A DNA stretch of 64,000 nucleotides. Source: Craspedostauros australis (lineage: Eukaryota; Bacillariophyta; Bacillariophyceae; Mastogloiales; Achnanthaceae). Of the stretch, positions 32,680-45,567 are shown in pieces. The translations under genes and the position numbers were made by a program. The first letter of the stretch is position 1. The number at the start of each line of letters is the position of its first letter. The stretch covers positions 558,001-622,000 of the forward strand of contig JAMXDE010000035.1 of NCBI GenBank assembly GCA_026770025.1, read 5' to 3'. Under the pieces are notes generated by a model, which searched no databases, was not told where the DNA came from, and saw nothing but the letters and a program-made list of their open reading frames with translations.

Positions 32680-34749
32680 TTACATGAAACGATCATCGAA
32701 TGTGGAGTTGTTGGCAGGGAGTCCATCTGTTTTGTTGGGAGGAGTATGAGGAAAGCCAATCCTTGGCGTGGGATGCACAACATGCGACCGTGGTTGTCGC
32801 ATCTCTGTTGTCGCCTCCGCCTTCGCTGGTGGCGGTGGTGTTGCCACTCGTACCGGTGTTAGTTTCAAGTCGATCTTTGAGGCTGGTGGGCTTTGGGCAA
32901 CGAAGATCAGACCGATTGTCCAGAATGCGATCAACCAAGGATGTCTTCGTTCCGCATGACTGATCCTGTGGGAATCATTCATCGACGACGACGAATGGAC
33001 TTTGGCGTTGGCCAGATTGCGTGTGCGGTTGACACCTTCCTCCATGATCAAGGCAGGGTCAAAGTAATAGTCGAGATTGGAGAGCAACGTCGACATCGCA
33101 AATACAGTGATGGTTGCACCGTCTGCCATCCGCAACAACGTCCAAAATGGATACGCCACGAACACGATCTGCTCAAGAACGAACAGGACCATGCAAGTCA
33201 ACGCCGTCGGAACGGCGTATCGTTCGCATCTCCGACTCACAAAGATGCTGGAGAGAGAATGTCGGAAGAATGGTTGCAAGAGCGTTAGAGATAGTTGTGG
33301 AGCAGACACAAAATAGTTGAAACAGATTGCCAACAATCGTCGCACTTACCCGTCCCGCCAACCATCGTCCTGAACATGCTCGACCTCTCCTTGCCGATTC
33401 TCTGGTTCTTCCATTGCTGCCTTCAGCTGCAACGTTTCCTGAATCGAAATGAATGCGGCAAAGCTCAAGCCGCCTGTTGCAACCACGAGAGTCGTTGTGG
33501 ATCTATCGAGCCAGACCATGGCGCAAAGGATCAGGATGGGGATCGCAGCAGTTCCCAGCATGGTGAAAAGGAAGCTGCTGCGGATTTGTGATGTCGTCAG
33601 CGCATCCGATCCTCGCAGAACCATAACGAAGTTCATTGTTGACGGCAGGCACAGCAAGCTCTCCAACCTCCATGATGACGCGCCGTAAAGGAACTCGAAG
33701 TCCGGTGCACCATCGACGGCGTCGTTGGATGATTCGAGTCGTTCTTCCAATGCCGTGAAGAAAGGAAGACATTGGAGATGCATGAGCTTGACGAGATGGA
33801 ACCACCGATTGGTGAATTGGTTCGGAACGTGAATGGACGTATCGATAGATGTGGACGATGTCGTCCAAGTCCATTTGTGGAATCGGGTCGTGGTGCGTTG
33901 GATGCAGTACGTACGCACTTGGCGCTTGTGAATGCAGGACTGCGCGGCAAGGAGCCACTTGGATGGGTCCGTACTCGCGCGATGCGTGTTGTTGTGCTTT
34001 GTGCTGTCATCGATCGATTGTTTGGAATCCCGCTGTTCCATGCAGGCTGTCAGCTCCAGGAGCACATCCTGAATGACAAAGACGCTAAACGCCAAACCAA
34101 CACAGACCATCCATGTCGTTGCCGTGAGCGTGACTACACGTTCTGATTTCGTAATCAGAGCGCCGCAGAGCACGAGCAAAGGACAACCCAACATGACGAT
34201 GGAGTGAAACCATTCTTCTGCCATGATGTAGTCGAGAGTTTGAATGGAGTTGGAGCGCTCGCGCCGACCCGTCCAGAGAATGGCGCAAAACCTGCCAGCA
34301 AGCACCATGACGGATGCGAAGCCATGGATCATGGCGATAAGCGTGATACCTCTCGATGCATTGTCCCGTAATGTTTGTATGCAGACGACGAAGAGACCAA
34401 GTGCGAATAGTGCACCCGCTGCTGTGTACACAGCACGCAGACTTTGCGCTCGGCCCAGCAATTCCTTCGTGACCATGCTGTGCGTGCACGTCTTGGGATC
34501 GTAGCTCGCCTGCACAAGCAGGTGAGAATCGACGATTCTCATGTAGTTCGTGCAACGCATTGGTGTGGGGTCTTCTGTGACCACCAAGAGAGGGGGCGTT
34601 TTGGTGTCTTCGCTGTGTGCTTCACTCGCCACGCTCTCAGCGACGGGCGGTGACGGTGCGGGACGATGGCGTTGCGGCTTTTGGCTGCGCTCTCCCTTGC
34701 GTTGCATGGATTGCTGACCCAAGATGGAATACCGCTGGTGCGGATGCAT
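32680..34749 (-). CDS. Multipass membrane protein, unknown (two exons)
   Basis: Exon 1 runs 34749-33350 and exon 2 runs 33247-32680. The 102-bp intron (33248-33349) has donor GTAAGT and acceptor CTCTCCAG, and removing it fuses the two frames without a stop. The start at MHPHQRYSILGQQ is preferred; an in-frame Met at 34893 would add a hydrophobic low-complexity leader. About eight membrane segments are visible, in two groups with a hydrophilic loop between. Examples are YTAAGALFALGLFVVCI, GCPLLVLCGALI and WMVCVGLAFSVFVIQDVLLE in the first, and TMLGTAAIPILILCAMVWL, LSFAAFISIQETLQL, LTCMVLFVLEQIVFVAYPFW and LIAFWTIGLIFVAQ in the second. VFVIQDVLLEL and AFISIQETLQL occupy matching places, suggesting an internal duplication. 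The C-terminus is Pro/Ala-rich. No known family recognised. Confidence 0.68.
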
Positions 34750-34893
34750 TATTGCAAGGTCCTTCCGGTTCGCTGGCGTTTCTCTGTATGTGCGTGAGTG
34801 CGTGTGTGGTTTTGGGATTTGTGGAGATCGGAACAGTTCGAGGCACAGGATCAATTGGTCGACTGCCACCACCACTACCACTGCCACTGCCAC

Positions 34894-35567
34894 AACTCCG
34901 ACGGCACTGACAACGACGGCAATGACAACGACGGTGATGAAGATCCAGGGAAGTAAATGATCTTCGTCAACACAGTGGAAGACACCTGGTCAATTGATTG
35001 AGGTGCTGCAGCGCGGAGCAGGAGGATTCCTATGGCTCTGGGTACTCGTGTGGTGCTGGTGTGAGAATCTGTGGAACTGCGGAACTATCGATGCTGAAGA
35101 TCTTCTTCCGTCGTCACTTGAAGAGGGAGAGTGCAGATCATCGTTTCGCATTTTGTGGCGTCTCGTGTTCTTTTCGGTAATTGCGTGTAATATGAAATTA
35201 CCGCGGACTCCATTGAAGCCAGTGAATGCTATAATGATATACCGCAACTTACAATACTGCCCACTTCAACACGATGATGACATCATTTGTGGCAAGTACC
35301 TCATCAGACAAGATGCAGAGAAGATTCCCACAAAGACAGCATGCAGGGCACCCTCCTCCACCGACAGGTTGTACTCCATCATAGGTTGTACTCCACTCTA
35401 TCCAAAGAGGGATCACCACAGGAGGCGTGTTCCAAGGAACATATAGTACCTAATACTATATACAAATGCTTTCGACGTTGTACGAGGAAAGCACGATTAC
35501 TCAGCCATGACAGCAGGAACCAGCAGCTCACAAACTTGATCAGAGCAGCATCATTGCTCAACTCGCC
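34894..35567. other. Intergenic between divergent genes
   Basis: It begins with imperfect CCACCACTACCA/ACGACGGCAATGACA repeats (about 34865-34937). Nothing else recognised. Confidence 0.5.
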
Positions 35568-36749
35568 ATGACATCGATGACAACGACATCGACGACAATG
35601 GCAAGGGCAACCGCAGCGGCAATGGCGGAATCCGTCCCGTTCAAACCATCATGGATATCGACGGAGTCCTACGGCCTCGTGATCCTCCTGATCTCCGCGA
35701 TGCTGTACTCCACGATGGGCCTCTTCTTGAAGCTCGCCGCCAACACCGGACTGCCCGCCACTGAATTGCTGTGCATCCGAATCGCCTACCAGAGCATCTT
35801 CATCATCCTCGGGATGGTATACCTCAAGCCAACGTCCGAAGCTCAAGGCGGTCCGGGATGCGTTCCTTCCGACCAGACAACGACCGACACAGAAGATGCT
35901 TGCGACGATCATCTCCTCGACGAGCCACCGCCCTTCACAGAACCGCGATCGCTCATCTTCACGCCGTTCGGTGGAACGTGGGAAGTGCAGAAGGTGCTCC
36001 TGGCCCGCGGCATGTGCGGAGGCATGGGAGTCCTCCTCTACTACTTCACCCTCACCGTGCTGCCGTTGGGCGACGCCGTCACCCTCTTCTCTTTGTACCC
36101 CATCGTCACCATCGTCCTGGCCTCCATCTTCCTGCGCGAACCAGTGCGATGGATCCATGTCCTGGCCACGACCGCCAGTTTCGTCGGGGCCATCTGCATC
36201 GCGCGCCCGGCCTTTCTATTTGGACAGCAGCAGACGAACAACGACAACAGCAGTCACTGGGTGGGATACGTCACGGCCGTCCTGGGCAGTTTCTGCCGCG
36301 GTTCCGTCGTCACGTTGATTCGACAAGCCGGCAAAGTGGGCGCGCACACCTTCCAGCTCATGTGGAGCTGGGCCTGCTTCGGTTTCCTCTTCGCCATGCT
36401 GTTCGCGACGCAAGGATGGGTGCGCCGCATCGATGGCTCGTGGAGTGTGCCGACGGCGTGGTGGTACATCGTGGGCATGGGGACGTTCGGTTCGTGCGCC
36501 CATTTTCTCATCAACTACGCGGGACGGTTGGCACCGGCCGGGTTGGGCGGCATGGTGCGCAGCTCCGACATCCTGTGGGCCTACATGTGGGAGATCGTCG
36601 TCTTCCGCGAGATGCCGCGTGCAGCGACGTGGTTCGGTGTCGTGCTCATCGTGATCTCGCTGTGCATGATCGCCGTGCAGAAGTTTTACGATGAACGGCG
36701 GCTCGCGGCGCAATCGGATGAGCACAGGCGGTTGTTGCCGTCGCGGTGA
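35568..36749 (+). CDS. EamA/DMT-superfamily transporter
   Basis: A 393-residue protein with a Thr/Met/Ala-rich N-terminus and ten hydrophobic segments in two five-helix halves, as usual for EamA proteins. The first half begins YGLVILLISAMLYSTMGLFL and includes CIRIAYQSIFIILGM and YYFTLTVLPLGDAVTLFSLY; the second ends FGVVLIVISLCMIAVQKFY. The proline after two hydrophobic helices (LREPVRWIHVLATTASFVGA) is typical of the family. A hydrophilic insert of about 50 residues (QGGPGCVPSDQTT onward) follows the second helix. It probably exports or exchanges a small metabolite across the plasma or an organelle membrane; the substrate is unknown. Confidence 0.85.
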   Translation: MTSMTTTSTTMARATAAAMAESVPFKPSWISTESYGLVILLISAMLYSTMGLFLKLAANTGLPATELLCIRIAYQSIFIILGMVYLKPTSEAQGGPGCVPSDQTTTDTEDACDDHLLDEPPPFTEPRSLIFTPFGGTWEVQKVLLARGMCGGMGVLLYYFTLTVLPLGDAVTLFSLYPIVTIVLASIFLREPVRWIHVLATTASFVGAICIARPAFLFGQQQTNNDNSSHWVGYVTAVLGSFCRGSVVTLIRQAGKVGAHTFQLMWSWACFGFLFAMLFATQGWVRRIDGSWSVPTAWWYIVGMGTFGSCAHFLINYAGRLAPAGLGGMVRSSDILWAYMWEIVVFREMPRAATWFGVVLIVISLCMIAVQKFYDERRLAAQSDEHRRLLPSR

Positions 36750-37043
36750 ATCGTTGGGTTGGGAAGAATAATGAATCACTAGAGAGAGCGCCATCGAAAC
36801 GAGATGAGATATTTACACAGTATCCCAAGCGCGATGCAGAAGTCATGTTGTGCATACTCGTACCAGTGCAGAGTTGGATGAAATGATAGTCGGTGTGTAT
36901 CGGCAAGTGTATTGGTATTTGTACGAGTACGATAGCAGTCTCAAACGTTCACTGTCACCGGTGCTCACGAATGCAAGAGCATGCCTTAGCGTGCGTGCAT
37001 ACGAGGACTCAACAGGCGCTCTACGAGTACGAAATAATGAGCA

Positions 37044-38174
37044 TCATTGGAATTCGTCTTCCGCGTGTTCGTCATCATCATCATCATCATCCTTCTTCGC
37101 TTCGCTGGAATCCTTCGTGTCGTCCAGCAGCTTCTCCACAAGGAGCTTCTTCTCCTCCAGCAGCAGCAGACCCTGCGTCAACCGATCGATGAGGTTCCCG
37201 CAGGCCAGCGCTTGTATCCGATACGCCGCATCCAGCTCTGCCATGCTTTCCGTCGCAAATGCTGCCCATGACACCGCCGTCAGATCGGCCAGCGATCGGA
37301 TCTCGAGCGCACGCTTGCTGCCTTCAAAGTCGGAGAATGACGAGTCGTCGTCCATTGACACGTATCCTTGCGTATCGGATTCCTTGGCATCGAGGTAGGC
37401 GTGCATGAAGCGCTCAAACCGCGTGCCTTCCTCGTCGATGTTGTCCGGCGAGTCGCCCGTCTGGTACACATCCACCTGGTTGGTGACGGTGACGCTCTCT
37501 GGCAGGCTGCCTTCCTGCTCCTTCTTCTCCAGCTCCTGCCCCAGCTTGATCTCCATGTCCGACAGCGACGTGACCGTCGTCTCTATCTGATCGGCAAGCG
37601 CCGTGGCCGCCACGAGATCCGAGCACGTGTCGTCTAATATCTCGATGCAGCTGGCCCGCAGGTAGAGATCGCTATCGGGCAGCACGTCCTTCAGCTCGAT
37701 GCGCCCGACGGATTGAATCGTCAGGAAGATTCCGAAATCGCCACCCATGTTGTTGAAGTCCACAATCTCGCACAGCGGCACGCTGCCGAGGATGCCGCCG
37801 TCCGCCTCCGAGAACAACGCCATGCCCAGCATCCCCTCGTGATTCGTGTGCACGTCCTCAAACAAGGCCAGGAACCGGTCCTCGTACAGCCTCAGCTCCT
37901 TCGTCTCGCCCTGGATCAGGGTCTCGGAAAAGTCGAACGGGAGCAAGCAGATGGGCTTCTTCAGTTCGCCCAGCTGGTTCGATGCGTTGTCGTCGTCGTC
38001 GTCGTCGTCGTCGTCGGGCATGAAGCAATTGTCGCGCCATTCCGAGACGCCGTGCAACGTCGTGGCTTGTCGATGCATGGCTGTTGGGTGACATGGCAGC
38101 GTCTGGAATGCCCACGACGTGCCGATTTCATGGAGGCACCAGAGCGCGAAGGTGAAGGAACCGGAGCGGCTCAT
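37044..38174 (-). CDS. LON substrate-binding-domain protein, probably plastid-targeted
   Basis: The N-terminus has a signal-like segment ending TSWAF-QTLPCH, matching the ASAFAP-type cleavage motif (Phe at +1 or nearby) that directs proteins into diatom plastids. After a poly-Asp run (DDDDDDDDD) comes a domain like the N-terminal LON domain: ICLLPFDFSETLIQGETKEL, LALFEDVH, GSVPLCEIVDFN, FLTIQSVGRIELKDVLP. No ATPase or protease domain is present, so it is a stand-alone LON-domain protein like those known in plants and algae. The C-terminus is acidic and Lys-rich (KKDDDDDDDEHAEDEF). A role in plastid protein quality control is inference. Confidence 0.72.
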   Translation of the reverse strand: MSRSGSFTFALWCLHEIGTSWAFQTLPCHPTAMHRQATTLHGVSEWRDNCFMPDDDDDDDDDNASNQLGELKKPICLLPFDFSETLIQGETKELRLYEDRFLALFEDVHTNHEGMLGMALFSEADGGILGSVPLCEIVDFNNMGGDFGIFLTIQSVGRIELKDVLPDSDLYLRASCIEILDDTCSDLVAATALADQIETTVTSLSDMEIKLGQELEKKEQEGSLPESVTVTNQVDVYQTGDSPDNIDEEGTRFERFMHAYLDAKESDTQGYVSMDDDSSFSDFEGSKRALEIRSLADLTAVSWAAFATESMAELDAAYRIQALACGNLIDRLTQGLLLLEEKKLLVEKLLDDTKDSSEAKKDDDDDDDEHAEDEFQ

Positions 38175-40663
<2,489 letters not shown>

Positions 40664-41207
40664 TCAACGATGTCGATGTCCGTTCATATTTCAACACGCA
40701 CTGATGCTGTTACGTGTTATATAATCAATTCCGCAAATATGATATTCTACAATAGATGATTGCTCTTTCATTAGCGCCCTGTTCTTCCTCCAAGTCCACG
40801 TTCTCACATGCATCCGTACGTGCAATACTCTTGGATCGTATCGACCATGAGCAGCACGAGCGATGTGGTCTGGTGCCCTCTCGCTGCATTGATGATGAAC
40901 TGGGAGTTCTGTGCATCCGTCGGAACGGATGCAATCTGTTCCACAGAGCTCCGAAAGATCCGAACCCTCTCGCGATACAGCACCTCGTGTGCGAGCCACT
41001 TGGTTGGATCTGCGATGGGCTGCCTTCCGGTCTTCATGATCCACCTTTTCTGTTCACAGCCTTTCGGTGCGCAACACATCAACCCGCCTCTCCCAACTCG
41101 ATGCCCGCCTCACCATTCCTGCGTTCTTGCGTAGCAGAAATCGGCAGGAGTCCTCATTGGAGCAGAGCAGAATCCCAAATCACTCCGCACTTGTACGATG
41201 GCAGAAG
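40664..41207. other. Spacer between the tandem paralogues
   Basis: No gene supported. Confidence 0.5.
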
Positions 41208-42710
41208 ATGGTCTGGCAAAAGAGGCAGAAGCATCGTGAAAACAGGGACAGAGTTGCAAGCACCGTCGACGCCAAGATGCAGAGCATTGGCAGCGACGAT
41301 AGCAACGGCGTTGCCTCGAACATCAGCACCAGCACAACTATCAACGTGGATGCCCATCCATGTGCCGATCAGATGTGGAAGTTGCTGCAGGGTGACGACG
41401 TTGCGCAAATCAAGCAGCAGCAGCAGCAACGGAATCAACAGGAATGGACCCAGCCGCATTCTATCTTTGTGGATTACGATGACACCATGAAGGGAAACAG
41501 CAGCGGCAGCAGCAAAACAACAGCCGGCAGACGAGGTTTGACGCTGGATACCCCCCACGTTGAATGGGACATCATCCTGCAGCGTGGGTGTCAGTGGACG
41601 CATCTGGAGGACGCTGTTCAGAAACACACGTGCATTGTGTTTGGGATTGTGAGCATCTGCACCACCAGCCAGTTCTCAGACGGGCACAGCTCATCGCACT
41701 TCGGACAATTCCGAATGAACAAGTGCATCTTGTCGATATCCGACAAGGTCCTGCTCGCCCAGCATCGGCAGCTCGGTGACGATTTGAACGATGATGCAGA
41801 ATTCCAGAGTTTCCGTCGCTTTCTGCGCGCACTATTTCAGACGAGCTCCAGAGCCGTAGAGATCTCGCATCGGGTCCATCCGCTGCTGCTTATTCTCGGT
41901 CCAATCCAACAAGGACGAGGTGAGGAAGCTTGCGCCACCTGCGTACTCGATCGCGTGACCGCCACGGCCAGCATGGACATACCCACATTCCGGTGGGCCT
42001 TGGAACATGCCCAGTGTTTGCATCTCACCAAATTCTGCGCCCTGCATCGCATATGCCGAGAGATGTTGCAGAATGTTTCCGATCTGAATCCTGTCACAGC
42101 TGAAGTCAGCATCGAGGAGGGTGACGCACCAAGCCATGTGGATATCTTTGCACTGTTGCAAAGGATCACCAGCCTCCAACAACTGCGCTACCGCAAGATC
42201 GGGATGCGAACCATCCACCCGGGACGCATGGAGGCGCTGATGAGCGCGATCTGCCAGAATCCAAGCATCAACACGGTGACATTGGATGGCGTGTGCGGTG
42301 CATGGCTGCCCCGTTTGCATCAGCTGATACGGTGCGAGCATATCACGCACATTGGCTTCTACTTGACGTACAGAGCTGGCCACGCAGCCAGCGATATCGA
42401 CGAGGCCCACAGCAACACGCGGCAGCTGTGCGATATCATCCGGCAAGAGGAGCATTTGCGGCAGTTGAAGATGTGCCCTTCGCACCTTCAGCCAAGCGAT
42501 CTGTACGCAGACCATGTGGTGCCGTTACTGCGAGCAAGACAAATCCGACACAGCATGCAGGTGTTGGCGTCGCGAACCGACGTGGATGCAGCAGCAGGGT
42601 TCCAGTATCTCCTTTCTCAATGCTGTTGTCGCAGCAAGCTGGATGTTGTATTTGAATTGCTGCGACAAAGCGGAATTCCTCTGGGATTGATGCGCACTCA
42701 TCAAGCTTGA
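41208..42710 (+). CDS. Tandem paralogue 2, unknown family with LRR-like C-terminal half
   Basis: About 500 residues from MVWQKRQKHRENRD. It is clearly homologous to 39155-40663 over its length: [39 protein letters not shown] and ALMSAICQNPSINTVTLDG. It carries a Gln-rich insert (IKQQQQQRNQQ) near residue 65. The pair is a tandem duplication in the same orientation with about 540 bp between the genes. Divergence is considerable, so the duplication is not recent, and both frames remain intact, which suggests both are used. Confidence 0.7.
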   Translation: MVWQKRQKHRENRDRVASTVDAKMQSIGSDDSNGVASNISTSTTINVDAHPCADQMWKLLQGDDVAQIKQQQQQRNQQEWTQPHSIFVDYDDTMKGNSSGSSKTTAGRRGLTLDTPHVEWDIILQRGCQWTHLEDAVQKHTCIVFGIVSICTTSQFSDGHSSSHFGQFRMNKCILSISDKVLLAQHRQLGDDLNDDAEFQSFRRFLRALFQTSSRAVEISHRVHPLLLILGPIQQGRGEEACATCVLDRVTATASMDIPTFRWALEHAQCLHLTKFCALHRICREMLQNVSDLNPVTAEVSIEEGDAPSHVDIFALLQRITSLQQLRYRKIGMRTIHPGRMEALMSAICQNPSINTVTLDGVCGAWLPRLHQLIRCEHITHIGFYLTYRAGHAASDIDEAHSNTRQLCDIIRQEEHLRQLKMCPSHLQPSDLYADHVVPLLRARQIRHSMQVLASRTDVDAAAGFQYLLSQCCCRSKLDVVFELLRQSGIPLGLMRTHQA

Positions 42711-42839
42711 TGCCGTCCCTAAACATACATGTACTTGTAGGATACTATTATACTATTACTGACCACGCTGGTGCTGTGCATGTCTTGTGCGGACGTACGT
42801 ATGGCTACCATGCCATACCACACTCTCTTTTAATGACCA

Positions 42840-44225
42840 TCACTGCTCGTCCTTCGTTTTTACACGCACGACGATCTTGCCCTTGACGCGACGTTGGAGG
42901 ATATCATCAAAGCCCTCCTGAATGTTTGCGGCTGACAGGCCATCGATCGTCTTGGAGATGTGCGGTACGAGCTTGCCGTCTTCTGCAAGCCTGCGAAAAT
43001 TGTCTAGCTGCTTCGCGCAATGCGGGAACTTGATCCAAAAGAGCTGCTCGCGGGAATGTGGGAACCAAACCAAGCTCCTGGGCAGGATCCTCGGGCGATC
43101 CAACGTAGCCCGGAACCAGTCCGGGCTTGATCCGCCCAGCCGTTGGTAAAGGTAGGTCGTGATGGGAGCAGCTTGCGATTCCGATGCTTCCGCGTCAGGA
43201 CCAGCGCTCGCCGATATGCTTTTATCCTTGCTCGCGACCAGCCCATTCTTCGGATTCTGAATGGTGGCAGGATAGTTGAACTTGGCATCGTCCGGATCGG
43301 CGCTCGTGACGCAATCGAGGATGACGTCGAACGGACATCCCGGAGCTTCCTGCAGCTGTCGCACGAACGCATCGTTGCGGAGATGACCGGTCGTGCCGTC
43401 CTCCACCCATTCACCCTTGGAGTAATCCACGACGTGGGTGGCGCCACACGAGACGACGAGATCGCGGCTCCTTTCCGAACACACGGTCGTGATGTGCCTC
43501 GCACCCAGCGCACGCGCCATCTGCAGAGCGACATGACCGGATCCTCCCGATCCACCGACAATCAGCACCGATGACTGGTTGGATACGATGTGCGGATGCA
43601 GCGCCTGCCACGCCGTCAACGACACCAGCGGCAGTACGGCGGCCTCGTGCAGCTCCAAGTTCTCCGGGGCCTTGGCGATCTGATGCATCGGCGCTTGCAC
43701 GATCTCTGCCGCCGATCCATGCAGCGGCGGCATCGCCCCGAAGACGCGAGTCCCGACCGGCAGCGGATGCCCACCGCCGGATCCGTCCTTGCTATTGACG
43801 CCGATCACGATCCCGGCAAAGTCTATGCCCACGCGCGTGTTCTTGACGAGCAGGCTGTGGGCGGAACTGCGCAATGTGTTCCATCCGTACGGCAGCTTGT
43901 CTCCGACGATCTGCTTGGCGTCGACCGGATTCAATCCCACCGCGTGCACCTCAACGAGGACGTGCCCCTTGCGGACGTGGTCCTTGGAAGGGATGGGTTC
44001 CTCCTTCGTTTCGTAGGCCTTGCCTTCGTACTTCCCAAAGTAGACGGCAGTCTGGGTTGACGGGGCGTCGCCGTCGTCTGTTGCTGCGGACATGTTTGCG
44101 GTGATGCGTCGTTGCGTGCGCTGGTGGATGTCTCGAACGGCAGCCAGAGATGCGACGGTCCTAGCGTGGAAAGGAATGGAGCTGCTGCCACGATGCAACA
44201 ATGCCGACCGAAGGAGGACCACCAA
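42840..44225 (-). CDS. Quinone-oxidoreductase-like MDR enzyme, probably mitochondrial
   Basis: A 461-residue medium-chain dehydrogenase/reductase. The first 45 residues are Arg/Ser-rich without acids, like a mitochondrial presequence. The GroES-like part includes GHVLVEVHAVGLNPVDAKQI and GIDFAGIVIGV. The cofactor part has the Rossmann motif VLIVGGSGGSGHVALQMARA (about 218-237), where the Gly-rich pattern fits NADPH, and CGATHVVDYSKGEW follows as in zeta-crystallin and RTN4IP1-type enzymes. No zinc-ligand Cys cluster is seen, so it is a zinc-free quinone or enone reductase type. An Ala/Ser insert (KDKSISASAGPDAEASESQA) interrupts the C-terminal part. Substrate unknown. Confidence 0.85.
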   Translation of the reverse strand: MVVLLRSALLHRGSSSIPFHARTVASLAAVRDIHQRTQRRITANMSAATDDGDAPSTQTAVYFGKYEGKAYETKEEPIPSKDHVRKGHVLVEVHAVGLNPVDAKQIVGDKLPYGWNTLRSSAHSLLVKNTRVGIDFAGIVIGVNSKDGSGGGHPLPVGTRVFGAMPPLHGSAAEIVQAPMHQIAKAPENLELHEAAVLPLVSLTAWQALHPHIVSNQSSVLIVGGSGGSGHVALQMARALGARHITTVCSERSRDLVVSCGATHVVDYSKGEWVEDGTTGHLRNDAFVRQLQEAPGCPFDVILDCVTSADPDDAKFNYPATIQNPKNGLVASKDKSISASAGPDAEASESQAAPITTYLYQRLGGSSPDWFRATLDRPRILPRSLVWFPHSREQLFWIKFPHCAKQLDNFRRLAEDGKLVPHISKTIDGLSAANIQEGFDDILQRRVKGKIVVRVKTKDEQ

Positions 44226-44742
44226 AATGATGATAATGTTGATGCTGATGGTGCTTCCGCTACGCTGATGATAGTGTTGATGCTGGCGATGCTTCTACAC
44301 TTTTTGTGTGGCTTTGTTGTTCCGTCAATCGATGAACTGATGAGGTGAAGTGATGCGAGGCAGTTGCTGGCAACAGAACGAGGACGATCGACTGTTCGCG
44401 TTGTGTTTCGCTTTCGCAACGATCCTTTTTCGGCTTCCGATTTCCACAAAGGATTGAGAAGCTGTCGAACGGACACATCAAAGCGTTCGTTAACCAAAAA
44501 CAACGAACAAGTTTCAATTCGGAATGACTTTGTTCTGCCTGTCCAGATGTACGTCGTTGGTCGCGATATTTCGAAGAGCCCCTCGAGCGAGTCGACCTGC
44601 ACTTTGAAATTAACATTCTAACTTTAGATCTGCGATATCCAAACCAAACACATATTCGACATCCCTACAATTTCCTTATCAATATAATAGTGAACCAATA
44701 CATTTTTGAGTTTGGTCCTATTTTGAGTTGTATGGATCGATC
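44226..44742. other. Intergenic, ending in a dispersed repeat at the LTR2 junction
   Basis: The last part (44574-44742) belongs to the repeat shared with 52520-52690. No gene supported. Confidence 0.5.
44574..44742 (+). repeat. Dispersed repeat shared with 52520-52690, interrupted by LTR2
   Basis: Shared motifs in the same order include GAGCCCCTCGAGCG, GTCGACCTGCACTT, CTGCGATATCCAAACCAA, CACATATTCG and AATACATTTTT. LTR2 starts right after GGATCGATC. In the other copy the sequence simply continues (GGATCTATC then TATGCAAAC), so that copy is an empty site for LTR2. Confidence 0.8.
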
Positions 44743-44949
44743 TGTTGGCAAGTTCCGTGAATGGATACCTTGCGATCATGGAAGACGATGTTGGTTGATA
44801 GTCGTTCTGTGTGCTATTTCATTACGTTGGCACTCCAATCCTCTTGGTGTCTCAGCTGTCTTGCCTGATGATCTCGGCACGTCTGTCTGTTTTGTAGATT
44901 GGGTCTCCAACTATGAGTCGGTACGTGAAATGCTCTCTCGCTGCTATCG

Positions 44950-44988
<39 letters not shown>

Positions 44989-45562
44989 TATTCCGTGTTC
45001 ATGTTACACGATACTCCGTGTTCGATGCGTACTCCGCATTTGACACTCCGTTCATTCAGTACTGGCTCCTACTCCATGAGTACTTACCGTTTGAACTTCA
45101 CCTCTTGTATCCATGATCTCGATGCCCTTCGGTCATTGAATCTTCACCTTCTGACATGGAGACAGATGTCGACATGGTGACATGATGACATCCTGTCGAC
45201 GTCAGTAGGCGTCCTTCTGCTCTCCAGATGTCATGTTCCATTGATGATACGATGGTCTGTCAGATGATATCGTCATCTGGGGTTTAGTTGGGAGGTACCT
45301 CAAGATTCGCTTGGTACCATACGTTTCCATTGATGGATGGACGGACGATATTCCTGATTCTCTCAGAAATCGTTGATTGCAAATTTCCTCCAGAAATCTT
45401 GCTCGTTTTCGTGTGTTCCATTTCCACTGTAATTCTGACGAATCACAGCATACTATTGACACGAATGCAGTTGTACCGTCCAAGTGCGTATGAGAGAATA
45501 ACGGGTGAACGATGCACATATACACGTACATCTCGACATATACTCACATGTACATCTCAACA
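44743..45562 (-). repeat. LTR2: diverged copia LTR (820 bp)
   Basis: It has the same ends as LTR1 (TGTTGGCAAGTTCCG ... CATCTCAACA) and the same orientation, with many substitutions and a longer (CT)n tract. The flanks (CGATC left, TGCTG right) do not match, so there is no target duplication. No internal element sequence adjoins it; on the right it touches the start of the Ser/Lys-rich locus A. Confidence 0.88.
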
Positions 45563-45567
45563 TGCTG

